Assembly: GCA_002633315.1 (NCBI GenBank)
Contig: NWBN01000008.1
Span: forward strand, 1-64,000
Source: Bacteroidales bacterium Phil6
Lineage (GTDB): Bacteria > Bacteroidota > Bacteroidia > Bacteroidales > F082
Length of the DNA: 64,000 nucleotides
Reading direction: 5' to 3'
Positions within the stretch are counted from its first letter, which is position 1; each line of letters opens with the position of its first letter. The position numbers and the translations under genes are program-made. The notes below the pieces were generated by a model that had not been told where the DNA came from, made no database searches, and was given only the letters and a program-made list of their open reading frames with translations. Positions 39,400-49,498 of this stretch are shown one piece after another.

Positions 39400-42300
39400 T
39401 TATTCAAGTACAACTTTTTTCACGACTACACCATCTGAATTTGTCAATCTCAAGAAATAGATGCCTTTTGTGAGACCTGACAAATCAATTTGGGTAAGTT
39501 TGTCTGACATTACTTGATTCACAACTATTTGACCTTGGCAATTGAACACAGAAACCTCCATATTATCTGAGCCGGCAATGTTTACAATGCCTTTTGAAGG
39601 ATTGGGATAAATTGACACCATCAATTCTCCGACTTCATCCACAGCAACAGTACCGACATTAACAGTAGCAAATACCGGTTTAGAGTTTGCTCCATCAGCG
39701 GATCTTGCCACGACGGTATAAGTATAAACACCGTCATTTACATTATCGCTTAATGATGTTGCAGGCTGTACAGCCAATTCCTCTCCATTGCGATATACTG
39801 CATACTCTGCAGCCTGAGGACTCGCATCCCATGAAAGGTTAACTGTATTGCCAACAACATCGGCGACAAAGTTGGATACAGGTTCTAATGCGAACACCAC
39901 ATTGGTAGGTGGAAATTCAATATCATCAATCCAAGCACAATCTGAGCCCAAACTCACTGATGAATCTTTAGTATATCTCCATTCAAAAACATGTTCACCT
40001 GCCGTTACCGTATAACTTGCCTGTGTCCATTCTATTGAGCCGCTAAAATCATCCATTTTAACTCCATCCATATAAAATGCAAGTTTATCAAAACCATCTT
40101 CTGAAGACACCTTATAATAGAATGTCATCTCTCCTCCCACCAAGACATTGAGGGTAACCTGCATTGAAGAAGACTGACTGTCGCTAATATCACCCGATTG
40201 TGCGCAATAATTTCCATTGATTGCATTTGTAGATATTATCCAAGGCTGATTGCCGGAGAGTTGCCAATCATATTTCGAGAAATCTCCTGTCTCAAAATCT
40301 TCCATAATAGCACCGACACTTAACACATAATTACCTTCCACAAAATAGTGACCTGCATTGACTCCGAATACCATTTCGAATGTAGAGCCGAGTTCAACTC
40401 CATCAGATACTGTGAACGGAATTTCTGCAACTACTGTTTCGCCAGCTGCCACAACATCAAAACTTACATTATTGGTCGTCAATACAACATCACTAGAACT
40501 GCTAAACACTTCAAATGAAACATTATATGCAGGACTTGAACCGGAGTTGACGAAACTGTAACTCATCACACCATTACTGCCTGGTTGTATTGAATTATTA
40601 TCCAATGTCACTCCTACCATCTCGAAAACAGGAGCATGTAACTGTACTTTAAAAGAACTCTCCCACACATCATTACCGTCTGTAATTGAAAGAACAAATG
40701 TAACATATTGTTTGTCCGGAATATTGACTGCAACATCAAAAGTAAATTGACCGTCGATTTCCTTAATTTCATTAGCTGCAACAGAAGACACTTCCAAAGT
40801 ATTATTCAAAATGTTTATATACTCCGAATCAGTAGAAAGAGTTAATGTTACATTATTGGCTGTCTCAACACCAACATTTTTAATTGTCATATCAAGACCC
40901 ACATACTCGCCATAGTCAAACTGACCATTCTCATCCTCGAAGTTATAGCTGTCGAACACTAAATAAGGACCTTCTGCCGGAACGACTTCTATATTGTCAA
41001 CATGAGTTTCTTTATTGTATCCAATTACTACAAAATCATAAGAGCCGACTTGATTAAGAGGTTCAAATGACAAATCTGCAACACCATTTACAACATTAGC
41101 ACTTGCTATCACTTCTCCCTCTCTCGACAATGTCGCAATACCGAATTCTGCATCTGCCGTAACCTGCATATCAGACATGCCAAGCATCAAGACAGACGGA
41201 TTGCATGACACATTCATGCTCGTTGGATTATCATTTCTCATCATCAACGTTGGATCACCAAACAGAATCCATGTATTATGCGTACTACCGCCATCGCTTG
41301 GATGAGCATCCAATATCTTCATATTACCGTTAAGTGATGTACCTCCCAATGTATGTTTGTGAGAATCATTTATCCAGCCGCACATAATATCAACCATTTC
41401 ATCCTGACCTGTCATTGGTGGTGTCCAAGGTTGGGATATCCACGAGAACATGCCTCCAATAGCACCTGTAGGATTACCTGTTTCGGAATTTGTTGCTCTC
41501 ATCCATGCCTCTCCGAAACATTCATCATAATCAAATTGTCCGTTGTTACATGCAACCGACCATATTACAGGCCACATATTGTCATTTGTAAGTGCATTAA
41601 CATGTGTTACGCTATAACTGCCTACTGCCCAACTTGTTGCCGATCCGTGATTACAATAGTTGATGATACTTGTTCCGGCATTGACATCTGCACTTATTGC
41701 TGAAGAAGATGTACCGGAACCTACTCCTGAATATTGACATTTCACATCACTATATGTATAATGCAACAAGGTATCACGAATATAATTCATGTGCACATAA
41801 TCAGCTTCACCACCTTGATGGCCACTACCGGCTCCTTCGTTAGCTGCAACACCAAGACCTGTCGTCACCCAGGTAACATCTTTCATGTCGCGTTCATAAT
41901 ACAACACTTTATTAACATGAGTCTCCACATCCTGCACATTTCTTACAGAGAATCTGCCTACAAAAACCTCAAGATAATAATCGTTTCCTTCCAACATACC
42001 GATATAATTGTCCGAACAACCGCCAGTCATGGAATGAGGTCTGATATCATTATATTCTCCTACAAGAAGTACGAAAGTAAGATTAGGATTTGTACTATAA
42101 AGGGCGCTGACATATTCTTTAATTGCTTCTACAGTATTACCTGCCTCTGACGTTGAAACCATTGTAGTAGGACGACCTGATATGTTTTTCCAGTTTACGA
42201 ACGGCTGCATGGCCTCGATGTAACTGTCGGCACATACGACAAGCATCTCGCCTGCATCATCCAAAAACTCATATTTAGCTGCTGTCGCTTCTTCAAAATT

Positions 42301-42981
42301 GATGAATCTTCTACTGTATGCCGATTTAATTTCCGGATCCATTGAAATAACGCCACTCTTGCGCGCTGTCTTGGCATTAACGCCATTGTCGCTCACTTTC
42401 TCCATTACTATCTCAAGATGTGTATAAACGCGCAACGTCTTGGTAACAGCATTGTATGCAAATGGATAAATCATTATATTCTGACCTCTGAAGTCGCGCA
42501 AAATATATGGAGACTCCAAAGACACCTGTGACGAAGGGAAGAAGGCATCCTGTTGGTACATCTCTCCGTATGTATATGGAACATCATCAGGATTAATCTG
42601 ACGACTGAAATTGCCTTTTGACGGAGCAATCTCTACATCCTCTATATCAACATATTCTGAATTGGATACTCTTACCGACATTTCGGCTCTATCACCAATC
42701 AATACCGGTATGTATGCCAAAGGAACATCCGGAGTTCCACTCTCAAGCATAGGATACATGTCATCAACGGTAACCACGATTTTCTCACCTTCAGGTGTGT
42801 TTACAGTAGTGGAATAATATCCACTCAAATAAAAATCAACCACTGTTTGTTTTTCTGTAGAAGACACCAATACTTTCTTTGGTTTTACAGGATTTTCAGC
42901 AGTGATACCATGCCATTTTTGCGAATATCCATTAAAGGATAGCATTATAAATGCTGCAACAATAAATAGAACTTTTTTCAT
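39400..42981 (-). CDS. Arg-gingipain-like C25 protease with adhesin-type C-terminal half
   Basis: This protein of 1193 residues has a signal peptide ending GYSQ, a propeptide, and a catalytic domain with Asp394 in GEADYVH, His445 in NHGSATS and Cys478 in SVACNNG, so it has the S1 Asp typical of Arg specificity. The N-terminal half closely resembles the Rgp-like neighbour at 34-37.5 kb (for example APSKGNFSRQINPDDVPYTY). The C-terminal half instead resembles the Kgp-like neighbour: two stalk domains, then a cleaved-adhesin-like segment beginning EDFETGDFSKYDW (about 895-1030), a FnIII-like domain and a T9SS type A domain starting VSIYPNPSKG. It is the second gene after the Kgp-like gene, 76 bases apart. 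I start at MKKVLF. Confidence 0.9.
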   Translation of the reverse strand: MKKVLFIVAAFIMLSFNGYSQKWHGITAENPVKPKKVLVSSTEKQTVVDFYLSGYYSTTVNTPEGEKIVVTVDDMYPMLESGTPDVPLAYIPVLIGDRAEMSVRVSNSEYVDIEDVEIAPSKGNFSRQINPDDVPYTYGEMYQQDAFFPSSQVSLESPYILRDFRGQNIMIYPFAYNAVTKTLRVYTHLEIVMEKVSDNGVNAKTARKSGVISMDPEIKSAYSRRFINFEEATAAKYEFLDDAGEMLVVCADSYIEAMQPFVNWKNISGRPTTMVSTSEAGNTVEAIKEYVSALYSTNPNLTFVLLVGEYNDIRPHSMTGGCSDNYIGMLEGNDYYLEVFVGRFSVRNVQDVETHVNKVLYYERDMKDVTWVTTGLGVAANEGAGSGHQGGEADYVHMNYIRDTLLHYTYSDVKCQYSGVGSGTSSSAISADVNAGTSIINYCNHGSATSWAVGSYSVTHVNALTNDNMWPVIWSVACNNGQFDYDECFGEAWMRATNSETGNPTGAIGGMFSWISQPWTPPMTGQDEMVDIMCGWINDSHKHTLGGTSLNGNMKILDAHPSDGGSTHNTWILFGDPTLMMRNDNPTSMNVSCNPSVLMLGMSDMQVTADAEFGIATLSREGEVIASANVVNGVADLSFEPLNQVGSYDFVVIGYNKETHVDNIEVVPAEGPYLVFDSYNFEDENGQFDYGEYVGLDMTIKNVGVETANNVTLTLSTDSEYINILNNTLEVSSVAANEIKEIDGQFTFDVAVNIPDKQYVTFVLSITDGNDVWESSFKVQLHAPVFEMVGVTLDNNSIQPGSNGVMSYSFVNSGSSPAYNVSFEVFSSSSDVVLTTNNVSFDVVAAGETVVAEIPFTVSDGVELGSTFEMVFGVNAGHYFVEGNYVLSVGAIMEDFETGDFSKYDWQLSGNQPWIISTNAINGNYCAQSGDISDSQSSSMQVTLNVLVGGEMTFYYKVSSEDGFDKLAFYMDGVKMDDFSGSIEWTQASYTVTAGEHVFEWRYTKDSSVSLGSDCAWIDDIEFPPTNVVFALEPVSNFVADVVGNTVNLSWDASPQAAEYAVYRNGEELAVQPATSLSDNVNDGVYTYTVVARSADGANSKPVFATVNVGTVAVDEVGELMVSIYPNPSKGIVNIAGSDNMEVSVFNCQGQIVVNQVMSDKLTQIDLSGLTKGIYFLRLTNSDGVVVKKVVLE

Positions 42982-43012
42982 ATTTAATTTTAAAGTTAAT
43001 TTCATAGTTATA

Positions 43013-43036
43013 AGAGACTCGTTCTCACGAGTCTCT
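43013..43036 (-). promoter_or_regulatory. Perfect 10-bp stem with GAGA tetraloop between protease genes
   Basis: AGAGACTCGT and ACGAGTCTCT pair perfectly around a 4-base loop that reads GAGA on the transcribed strand, a GNRA-type tetraloop. No U-run follows. It may stabilise the 3' end of the upstream message or reduce read-through into the downstream protease gene. Confidence 0.55.
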
Positions 43037-43057
43037 CAATAAAACTAAAGATCAATT

Positions 43058-46000
43058 TTATTTCACCAATACTTTTTTAACGATAACATTTTTATCTACT
43101 ACAAGTCGCAAGAAATAAATGCCCTGTTCGAGTGCACTTACATTAAGTTGCTCTGAACCTGATGCAACACCTTTCATCACCACTTGTCCGAGACTGTTCA
43201 TCATTGAATACTCATAACAAGCATCTGCATTGATATTCAATATGCCATTTACAGGATTAGGATATACAGAGAACTGTATTTCTTCTATCTCAATTACATC
43301 AACAGTACCGACGTTGACAGTGACAGAAGCCGGTCTTGACATGACACCTTCATTATTGACGGCAACCACAGTATAAGTATAAATACCATCAGCAAGAGCC
43401 TCACTGAATGTTGTCGATGACTGTTCCGACACTTGTTCGCCATTGCGATATACCAAATAATGAGCTGCCTCGGCTACACCTGTCCATGTCAAATCGACTG
43501 TATTGCCTTCCACATCAGCAGTAAGATTTGTGACCGGGTCTAATGATAATACCACAAAAGAGGCAGGAAATTTAACATCGTCAATCCAAACACAATCTTC
43601 TCCTGAAGATATCGAATTGTCCTTATAATAAGTCCATTTGAACTCGTGGATTCCCGGCGTCACCGTATAAGTAGCCATACTCCAATCTATAGAACCGCTG
43701 AATTGATCTACCAGTTCTCTATCAATATAAAATAACAAAATGTCATAATCCTCCTCTGAAGACACTTTATAATAATAGGAGAACTCTCCCTCTGCCAACA
43801 CCTCCACAGAAACCTTCATCGTTGTTGTCTGACTGTTCGATATTTGAGCACTTCTGGCAGAATATGTTCCAGAATGATAATTTTCATTATCTATTGTCCA
43901 ATCATAATTTTCGAAAGTCCAATCGAATTTTGAGAAGTCTCCTGTCTCAAAGTCATCAGCAATGGCACCTACCATAATTTGATACGAAGCCTCAGCTCCG
44001 TAATGACCTGCATTTGCGGATACTGCCACTTCAAACATAGAACCTATTCCGGTATCATCCGATACTCTGAAAGGAGCCTCAACAACTGCTGTTTCTCCTG
44101 CAGCTAAAACTTCCACTGTATATGAAATGGTCTCGAATTCAATATTCTGAGCTGCCGAGAATACATCAGTAACAATATTATAGGCAGGACTCGTTCCATT
44201 ATTTGCAAGTTCTATTGTCATAACACCTTCAGAACCTGCTGCAAGATTTGCTGTCGCAGATATAGCGTTTATGTTAAGTTTAGGCGCATGTAATGTAAGA
44301 GTAAATCTACTCTCCCATACATCCGTACCGTCTGTAACATTAACAAATATCACTACACTTTCTTTATCAGGAACGTTGACATTAACTGAGAGATCAAATA
44401 CACCTTCAATAGTATATGTCGAACCATTTTCTATTGTAGCCACTGAAGCCGTACTGTTCAACAATTCTACATATTCTGATTCTGTTGAAAGTGTCACTGT
44501 CATATTGTTTGCAGTTTCGGTACCAACATTTTCGAGAACCATATCGAATGACAATGTCTCACCATAATCTGCCTGTTGGTTTTCATCATTAAGATCAACA
44601 CCTTTGCATACGATGTATGGACCATCCAATGCTGCAGCAGGAACTGTAACTATATATGGTTCATACTGAGGATGTGTCACAACAATATTTACATCACCGC
44701 CTGATGTTATAGGTGTCAACGGAATCTCCGTTGTTCCGGTCTCATCAATCATACCGGCTCCATAAAGGATACCATCTTTAGAAATACCCACATAAGAACC
44801 TGGAGCTGCTGTAATAGAGTATGTCGAAACACCTATCGGCAATGTTGGAAGGTGCGAAACATCATTCACTTCAGGTTGTGTACGATAAGGCATCACAGAA
44901 CCGTCACCAAATACATGGTAAGCTTCCCAATAATACAAAGGACCTACAGAAATCTCATAACCACTTTCTGTCGCATAACATACTGCTAGATTACCGACAA
45001 AAGCTGTTGATGAAAGGGTATTATACATACCATCAAGCCACATGGCATCATAAGTACCCATTGTGGTATTTTCATACAACGGCATCTGTCCGTTTACCTG
45101 AGATGTAGCACCTACACCAAAATAATAATCTTCATACCAATATGTATTAGGTACAGAACCTATATAACCAAAAGCAGCTTTTTCTTCAGCACGAATCATC
45201 GCCTCGGCAAAACACTCAGATGTAAAACCCCAGTTACCGGCAACACAGCAGTTTCCCATTGCCCAAAAATACTTGCCCGTATTTGTGAGGTTATGTACAT
45301 CATTAACTGTAAATGAAGGATCTGCCCAACTTGTGTCACCACCATGAGCCGTATAGTTGGCAAAACCGACTCCGGTATTCAAATGTTCATAACATCCTGT
45401 ATAATTATTCAGATACGCATATACATTATCAAAACCATGTTCTTCATTAAAATAATATGTTGTAGCATAATTTATGGTTGGTTGTGCCACCAATGGATTC
45501 CAATAACTATCAGCACCGGCAATCAACAATACATTATTCAGATAGGAAGGATCCGGCATGGTATATTGTTCATAAACCAAAATTTTATTGATAATAGCAT
45601 CCATCTGTGCCGTTGTCTCGGCCGACATACGGCTGTAATACATATCAGGAAAATAATCATCATCGACAGTACCATAATAAAGGTCTGACACCATGTGAGT
45701 TTCAGAAGCAGAATTCGTCGAAGGAGCCACCTGGTCTTCGTCGCCGAAAATGACAACAAAAGTAGGAGCCTGACCTGCTGCCACCCCCTCATCATATTTG
45801 TTTTTTATAAATTGTTTTATATCAGCACTTGAAGTACCAATCTCATCAGTATAATTAACGTCAAGATAAATACCTTTCATGGTTTTCCATTCAATCCATG
45901 GCTGCATGGATTCTTCAAACATACGGTTTGCAATAACAAGCATCTTGACAGGTGACATCCATAAATCAGGATGGTCATCATAAACATCCTGTATTGCCCT

Positions 46001-46708
46001 GTTGTTGAATAACTGTTGATATACTATACTAAAATAAGGACTGAACGTATTAATTAATGTATTCTCAGTCAACTGGATATCTGCATCGTTGAAAGTCACT
46101 TCCACTTCAATGTCATTATAGACACGGATAGTATTGTTTGAAGGGTTATAACTTACAGGATTAACCTGAAGAGTACCTATTTGTATGCCACGCATAGTTC
46201 CGAGAACCTCGACTTCCGCTATGGGACGTTCATTATAAGATCTTGCATTATATGATGCTGCATTGTAAACGAACTCTACATCCTCAGGATTAATATCTTT
46301 TCTTACAGACGGTTGATTGGGATACACCTTTTCAATACCGTATTCTGATAATTTATACTCTTTAGTAGTATAATTTTTAATTGTGACTACCGGTGTCGAA
46401 CCGAAAGGAACTGCCAACAACTCGCGAATAACAGGCAATTGAGGTGATCCTGCCTCTCCTGATGGAATTGAGTTGTTAAAACTTAAGATTGAAAACACGC
46501 CTTTTTCGGTATTGACATTACCAGCCTCTATACTATTGATAGAGAATGTGGCATTAAAACCTTTCATCGACATGTTTGATGAGTGAACACCTTTGGCATT
46601 CGACGGATTAAGGTCGATATGACTTTGAGCAAAAAGTGACATGCTTAACAAAAACATGACACAAGTCATTGCCATTTTCCTAAAAGTAAAATTCTGTAAT
46701 CTTTTCAT
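43058..46708 (-). CDS. Lys-gingipain-like C25 cysteine protease with T9SS sorting domain
   Basis: This 1216-residue protein strongly resembles gingipain K (Kgp) of Porphyromonas gingivalis. It has a signal peptide ending LFAQ, a propeptide with GEAGSPQLPVIRELLAVP and EVLGTMRGIQIG, and a catalytic domain (about 250-620) with His455 in NYTAHGGDTSWADP and Cys488 in GNCC. Tyr523 and Asp527 lie 35 and 39 residues after the Cys, the same spacing as Kgp Tyr512 and Asp516 of the Lys-selective pocket. The block YYWEAYHVFGDGSVMPYR follows. The C-terminal half has two stalk domains, an adhesin-like segment starting DDFETGDFSKFDW, a FnIII-like domain and a T9SS domain with SVYPNPVNG. It is the first gene of a probable two-gene operon. 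Confidence 0.92.
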   Translation of the reverse strand: MKRLQNFTFRKMAMTCVMFLLSMSLFAQSHIDLNPSNAKGVHSSNMSMKGFNATFSINSIEAGNVNTEKGVFSILSFNNSIPSGEAGSPQLPVIRELLAVPFGSTPVVTIKNYTTKEYKLSEYGIEKVYPNQPSVRKDINPEDVEFVYNAASYNARSYNERPIAEVEVLGTMRGIQIGTLQVNPVSYNPSNNTIRVYNDIEVEVTFNDADIQLTENTLINTFSPYFSIVYQQLFNNRAIQDVYDDHPDLWMSPVKMLVIANRMFEESMQPWIEWKTMKGIYLDVNYTDEIGTSSADIKQFIKNKYDEGVAAGQAPTFVVIFGDEDQVAPSTNSASETHMVSDLYYGTVDDDYFPDMYYSRMSAETTAQMDAIINKILVYEQYTMPDPSYLNNVLLIAGADSYWNPLVAQPTINYATTYYFNEEHGFDNVYAYLNNYTGCYEHLNTGVGFANYTAHGGDTSWADPSFTVNDVHNLTNTGKYFWAMGNCCVAGNWGFTSECFAEAMIRAEEKAAFGYIGSVPNTYWYEDYYFGVGATSQVNGQMPLYENTTMGTYDAMWLDGMYNTLSSTAFVGNLAVCYATESGYEISVGPLYYWEAYHVFGDGSVMPYRTQPEVNDVSHLPTLPIGVSTYSITAAPGSYVGISKDGILYGAGMIDETGTTEIPLTPITSGGDVNIVVTHPQYEPYIVTVPAAALDGPYIVCKGVDLNDENQQADYGETLSFDMVLENVGTETANNMTVTLSTESEYVELLNSTASVATIENGSTYTIEGVFDLSVNVNVPDKESVVIFVNVTDGTDVWESRFTLTLHAPKLNINAISATANLAAGSEGVMTIELANNGTSPAYNIVTDVFSAAQNIEFETISYTVEVLAAGETAVVEAPFRVSDDTGIGSMFEVAVSANAGHYGAEASYQIMVGAIADDFETGDFSKFDWTFENYDWTIDNENYHSGTYSARSAQISNSQTTTMKVSVEVLAEGEFSYYYKVSSEEDYDILLFYIDRELVDQFSGSIDWSMATYTVTPGIHEFKWTYYKDNSISSGEDCVWIDDVKFPASFVVLSLDPVTNLTADVEGNTVDLTWTGVAEAAHYLVYRNGEQVSEQSSTTFSEALADGIYTYTVVAVNNEGVMSRPASVTVNVGTVDVIEIEEIQFSVYPNPVNGILNINADACYEYSMMNSLGQVVMKGVASGSEQLNVSALEQGIYFLRLVVDKNVIVKKVLVK

Positions 46709-46884
46709 CTGAAACTTGTTAAATTATTGGTTAAAAATTATTTATATCTATCTTAATTTCCCTAATATGTTTTACGAAAACGCATCTATTCAAAAGATCT
46801 CAACATAAAGTATAATTCTGTTTTTGTCCTTTCAACCACACTTCACAAGCAAAATCACTTTTCACAATCACACTTTTCAATTTG

Positions 46885-46892
46885 CAAAGATA
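46885..46892 (-). promoter_or_regulatory. -7 box for the Kgp-like / Rgp-like protease operon
   Basis: The minus strand reads TATCTTTG, an exact match to TAnnTTTG; the -33 box is not clear. Confidence 0.5.
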
Positions 46893-47006
46893 ATCATTCT
46901 ATCAAAAAAAATAAATATTTTTTTGGTTTTTTTAAAACTTTTTATACACAATAGTATTAAACGTACAGCTTTTTTATATCTCTCAATCCACTGACAACAT
47001 AAACAA

Positions 47007-47036
47007 AGCCTCTTCAACGTTATTGTCAAAGAGGCT
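47007..47036 (-). terminator. Stem-loop after the S41 protease gene
   Basis: AGCCTCTT (47007-47014) pairs with AAGAGGCT (47029-47036), 27 bases past the stop; the T-run beyond it is short. Confidence 0.55.
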
Positions 47037-47062
47037 GATATTTGAAAGTCGGATAATTATCA

Positions 47063-48673
47063 TTATTTACCATTCAAAATGTCATTATACATTCTTTTAT
47101 TGTGAAGAACCTCAAGAGCTTTTTTTACGGCATCATCCTCACGCATAGTTACTTGATAATAATTCTCGATATCCCATATATTTCTGGCTATCAATGCTTT
47201 AATCTGCATTTTCAACAACTTTTCCGAACGTTTGTACTGTTCATCATCCCAGGTCACGCCTTCTTTTTCTGCCAATGTCCGCAAATCATCTATCATGGAA
47301 TCTGTAATTTCAAAGCTGTCATTGTAGGATTCAAACGCAGGATATTTTTCTTTGACTGCGTCTCTGTTTTCAAGTACATAATCCATAACATAACGGTTCA
47401 TGACTCCTTTCCTAAGGACATCAGTATATAACCTCGATGAAAACGTTGTATCGACAGGTATGAAAATATCGGGCATTATACCGCCTCCACCATAAACCGT
47501 CCTACCGTTTTTCATCGTTGCATATTTGAGAGAATCAGGGAACTGTATGCTGTCAGCATGATAGTACTCTCCATGATTGTATCGTTTAGTCAGTTCTTTG
47601 TAATAATCATCTGCACCATTATCATACGAGCGTTGGATACATCTGCCGGTAGGGGTATGATAGCGAGCCGTTGTCAGACGTATTAGAGAACCATCCGGCA
47701 GCATGAAAGGTCTCTGTACCAAGCCTTTACCAAAAGAGCGGCGACCGATAAGCACGCCTCTGTCCCAATCCTGCACTGCTCCGGACACTATCTCACTCGC
47801 CGAAGCAGAGCCCTCGTCTATAAGCACCACAAGCCCTCCATTTACAAAATTGCCGTTACCTTTTGTCTTTTCTACAACTTTGGGAGAATGCAATCCTTCG
47901 GTATAAACCACCACCTTATCCTTGTCTATGAACTCGTTACACAGTTCTACTGCTATATTGAGATAACCGCCCGAATTACCTCTCAAATCAAAAATCAACG
48001 ACTTCATATTTTGTTCTTTCAGTTTTTCCAACGAAGCTCTAAACTCATCTGCCGATGACTTGGCAAATCTGTCAAGTCTGATATATCCTACATTTTTGTC
48101 CAACATAAACGCCGCATCTATGCTATTCAAGGGTATCTTATCTCTGACAACCTCAAAATCAATAAGTTCTTTCTCATCTCCCCTCTTTATTGTCAGAAGT
48201 ACCTTAGACCCTTTCTTCCCCCTCAAACGTTTGGTAACATAATCGTTATCAACTTTCTTGCCGACAGAACTCTCCCCATCTATTTTGACAATTTTGTCAC
48301 CAGCCATGATGCCGACTTTCTCAGAAGGTCCTCCTGATACCGGAGATACCACGAGTATTGTATCACGCAAAAGTTGAAATGTCACTCCAATACCTTCAAA
48401 ACTGCCAACAAGTTTTTCATTGGCTTTCTCAACATCCTCTTTAGAAATATAAGCCGAATGCGGGTCTAAATCTCTCAACATTCCCACAATTGCATCTTCT
48501 GTAACCTTTTTCAGGTCTGAACTGTCCACATAAAAATTATCTATAATATACAATGTGGTGCCAAGTTTTTGCAAAGTCTCTTTTTCATTCACAGAAATAT
48601 TGTTTTGCGACATTGCATCGCAACAATACACGAAAACCAATACTATAAAAAAACAAAATCTCAAATATCTCAT
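47063..48673 (-). CDS. S41-family C-terminal processing protease
   Basis: This 536-residue exported protease has a signal peptide (about 1-22, ending AMSQ), a PDZ domain (about 85-170, with GIGVTFQLL and SGGPSEKVGIMAGDKI) and an S41 catalytic domain. The nucleophile Ser lies in DEGSASASE and the base Lys in RRSFGKGLVQ. Ctp/Tsp proteases cut proteins at or near the C terminus in the periplasm. In some Bacteroidota they help mature secreted proteins, but no such link can be read here. The YrdC-type gene is 48 bases upstream in the same direction. Confidence 0.92.
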   Translation of the reverse strand: MRYLRFCFFIVLVFVYCCDAMSQNNISVNEKETLQKLGTTLYIIDNFYVDSSDLKKVTEDAIVGMLRDLDPHSAYISKEDVEKANEKLVGSFEGIGVTFQLLRDTILVVSPVSGGPSEKVGIMAGDKIVKIDGESSVGKKVDNDYVTKRLRGKKGSKVLLTIKRGDEKELIDFEVVRDKIPLNSIDAAFMLDKNVGYIRLDRFAKSSADEFRASLEKLKEQNMKSLIFDLRGNSGGYLNIAVELCNEFIDKDKVVVYTEGLHSPKVVEKTKGNGNFVNGGLVVLIDEGSASASEIVSGAVQDWDRGVLIGRRSFGKGLVQRPFMLPDGSLIRLTTARYHTPTGRCIQRSYDNGADDYYKELTKRYNHGEYYHADSIQFPDSLKYATMKNGRTVYGGGGIMPDIFIPVDTTFSSRLYTDVLRKGVMNRYVMDYVLENRDAVKEKYPAFESYNDSFEITDSMIDDLRTLAEKEGVTWDDEQYKRSEKLLKMQIKALIARNIWDIENYYQVTMREDDAVKKALEVLHNKRMYNDILNGK

Positions 48674-48721
48674 ATACTATATTTATTTAATAACAAACAT
48701 CGAAAAATTCTGTTCAGCAAA

Positions 48722-49297
48722 TCATGACCTGATAACTTTAAAAGTATTATCTTCAAACAGTCTTATTATTGTGGAAGGCTTAGGCTTTGTCAACACATCA
48801 TGAAACAACAGCACTTCATAGTCGACTAATTGTTTGACATTTTCAGAAATCTCGTCATAATACAGAGGAGAGGGGTCTCCACTGATATTCGCCGAAGTAG
48901 ATGTAATAGGACGACCAAATTTCTTGATAATCTCCTTACACAACTCGTTTGTAGTCACTCTGACACAAACAGTACCGTCTGCCGAAATATTTTTCGCTAA
49001 TCCCTTTGATTCAGAATATATTATACTTAAAGGATTATGAGCAGCAGCAATAAGGTCTCTTGCAACCGCAGGCATATTCACCACATAGTCGGATATCCTT
49101 TCTATGCTGTCAACAAGTATTATAAGCCCTTTACCTAAAGGACGGTTTTTTATCCTAAAAAGCCGTTCCACAGCCTTACTGTTAGTAGCATCGCAACCTA
49201 ATCCCCAAATAGTATCGGTGGGATACAAAATCACCTTGCCTTGCTTAAGATAATCCACACATCTGTTAACCTCTTGTTCAAATTCAACATCATTCAT
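48722..49297 (-). CDS. tsaC: YrdC/Sua5-family L-threonylcarbamoyladenylate synthase
   Basis: This 191-residue single-domain YrdC protein makes the threonylcarbamoyl-AMP intermediate for the t6A modification of tRNA. Visible family blocks are YPTDTIWGLGCDA (about 22-34), FRIKNRPLGKGLIILV (about 46-61) with the KxR motif, and TSANISG near 134-140. The C-terminal Sua5 domain is absent, so it is the short TsaC type. YciO-type relatives share the fold, so the exact role is somewhat open. It lies just upstream of the S41 protease gene. Confidence 0.85.
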   Translation of the reverse strand: MNDVEFEQEVNRCVDYLKQGKVILYPTDTIWGLGCDATNSKAVERLFRIKNRPLGKGLIILVDSIERISDYVVNMPAVARDLIAAAHNPLSIIYSESKGLAKNISADGTVCVRVTTNELCKEIIKKFGRPITSTSANISGDPSPLYYDEISENVKQLVDYEVLLFHDVLTKPKPSTIIRLFEDNTFKVIRS

Positions 49298-49490
49298 AAA
49301 ACTAAAGATTATTATATATAATATTGATAATCGATATTTTAAAAATATAAAAACTTCTTTTCAATTTTCTAAACGAAAAAATAACGGATTTTGTTATCAA
49401 TTGTATTGATTTTTGTTAAAAAATCCTAAAAATCTTTTACAAAGATAAACATTTTATTTTGATTCATTCCAAAACAAGAAAGAAAATTAT

Positions 49491-49498
49491 TATCTTTG
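49491..49498 (+). promoter_or_regulatory. -7 box for the VWA/FKBP operon
   Basis: TATCTTTG matches TAnnTTTG, about 90 bases before the ATG at 49589; a TTTTG upstream is too far away for a standard spacer. Confidence 0.4.

Larger units (their letters stand above)
46709..47062. other. Leader and spacer upstream of the Kgp-like gene
   Basis: This is 354 bp. A minus-strand -7 box TATCTTTG (46885-46892) would give the Kgp-like mRNA a leader of about 170 bases. The stem-loop that ends the S41 protease transcript is at 47007-47036. No gene is seen. Confidence 0.55.
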
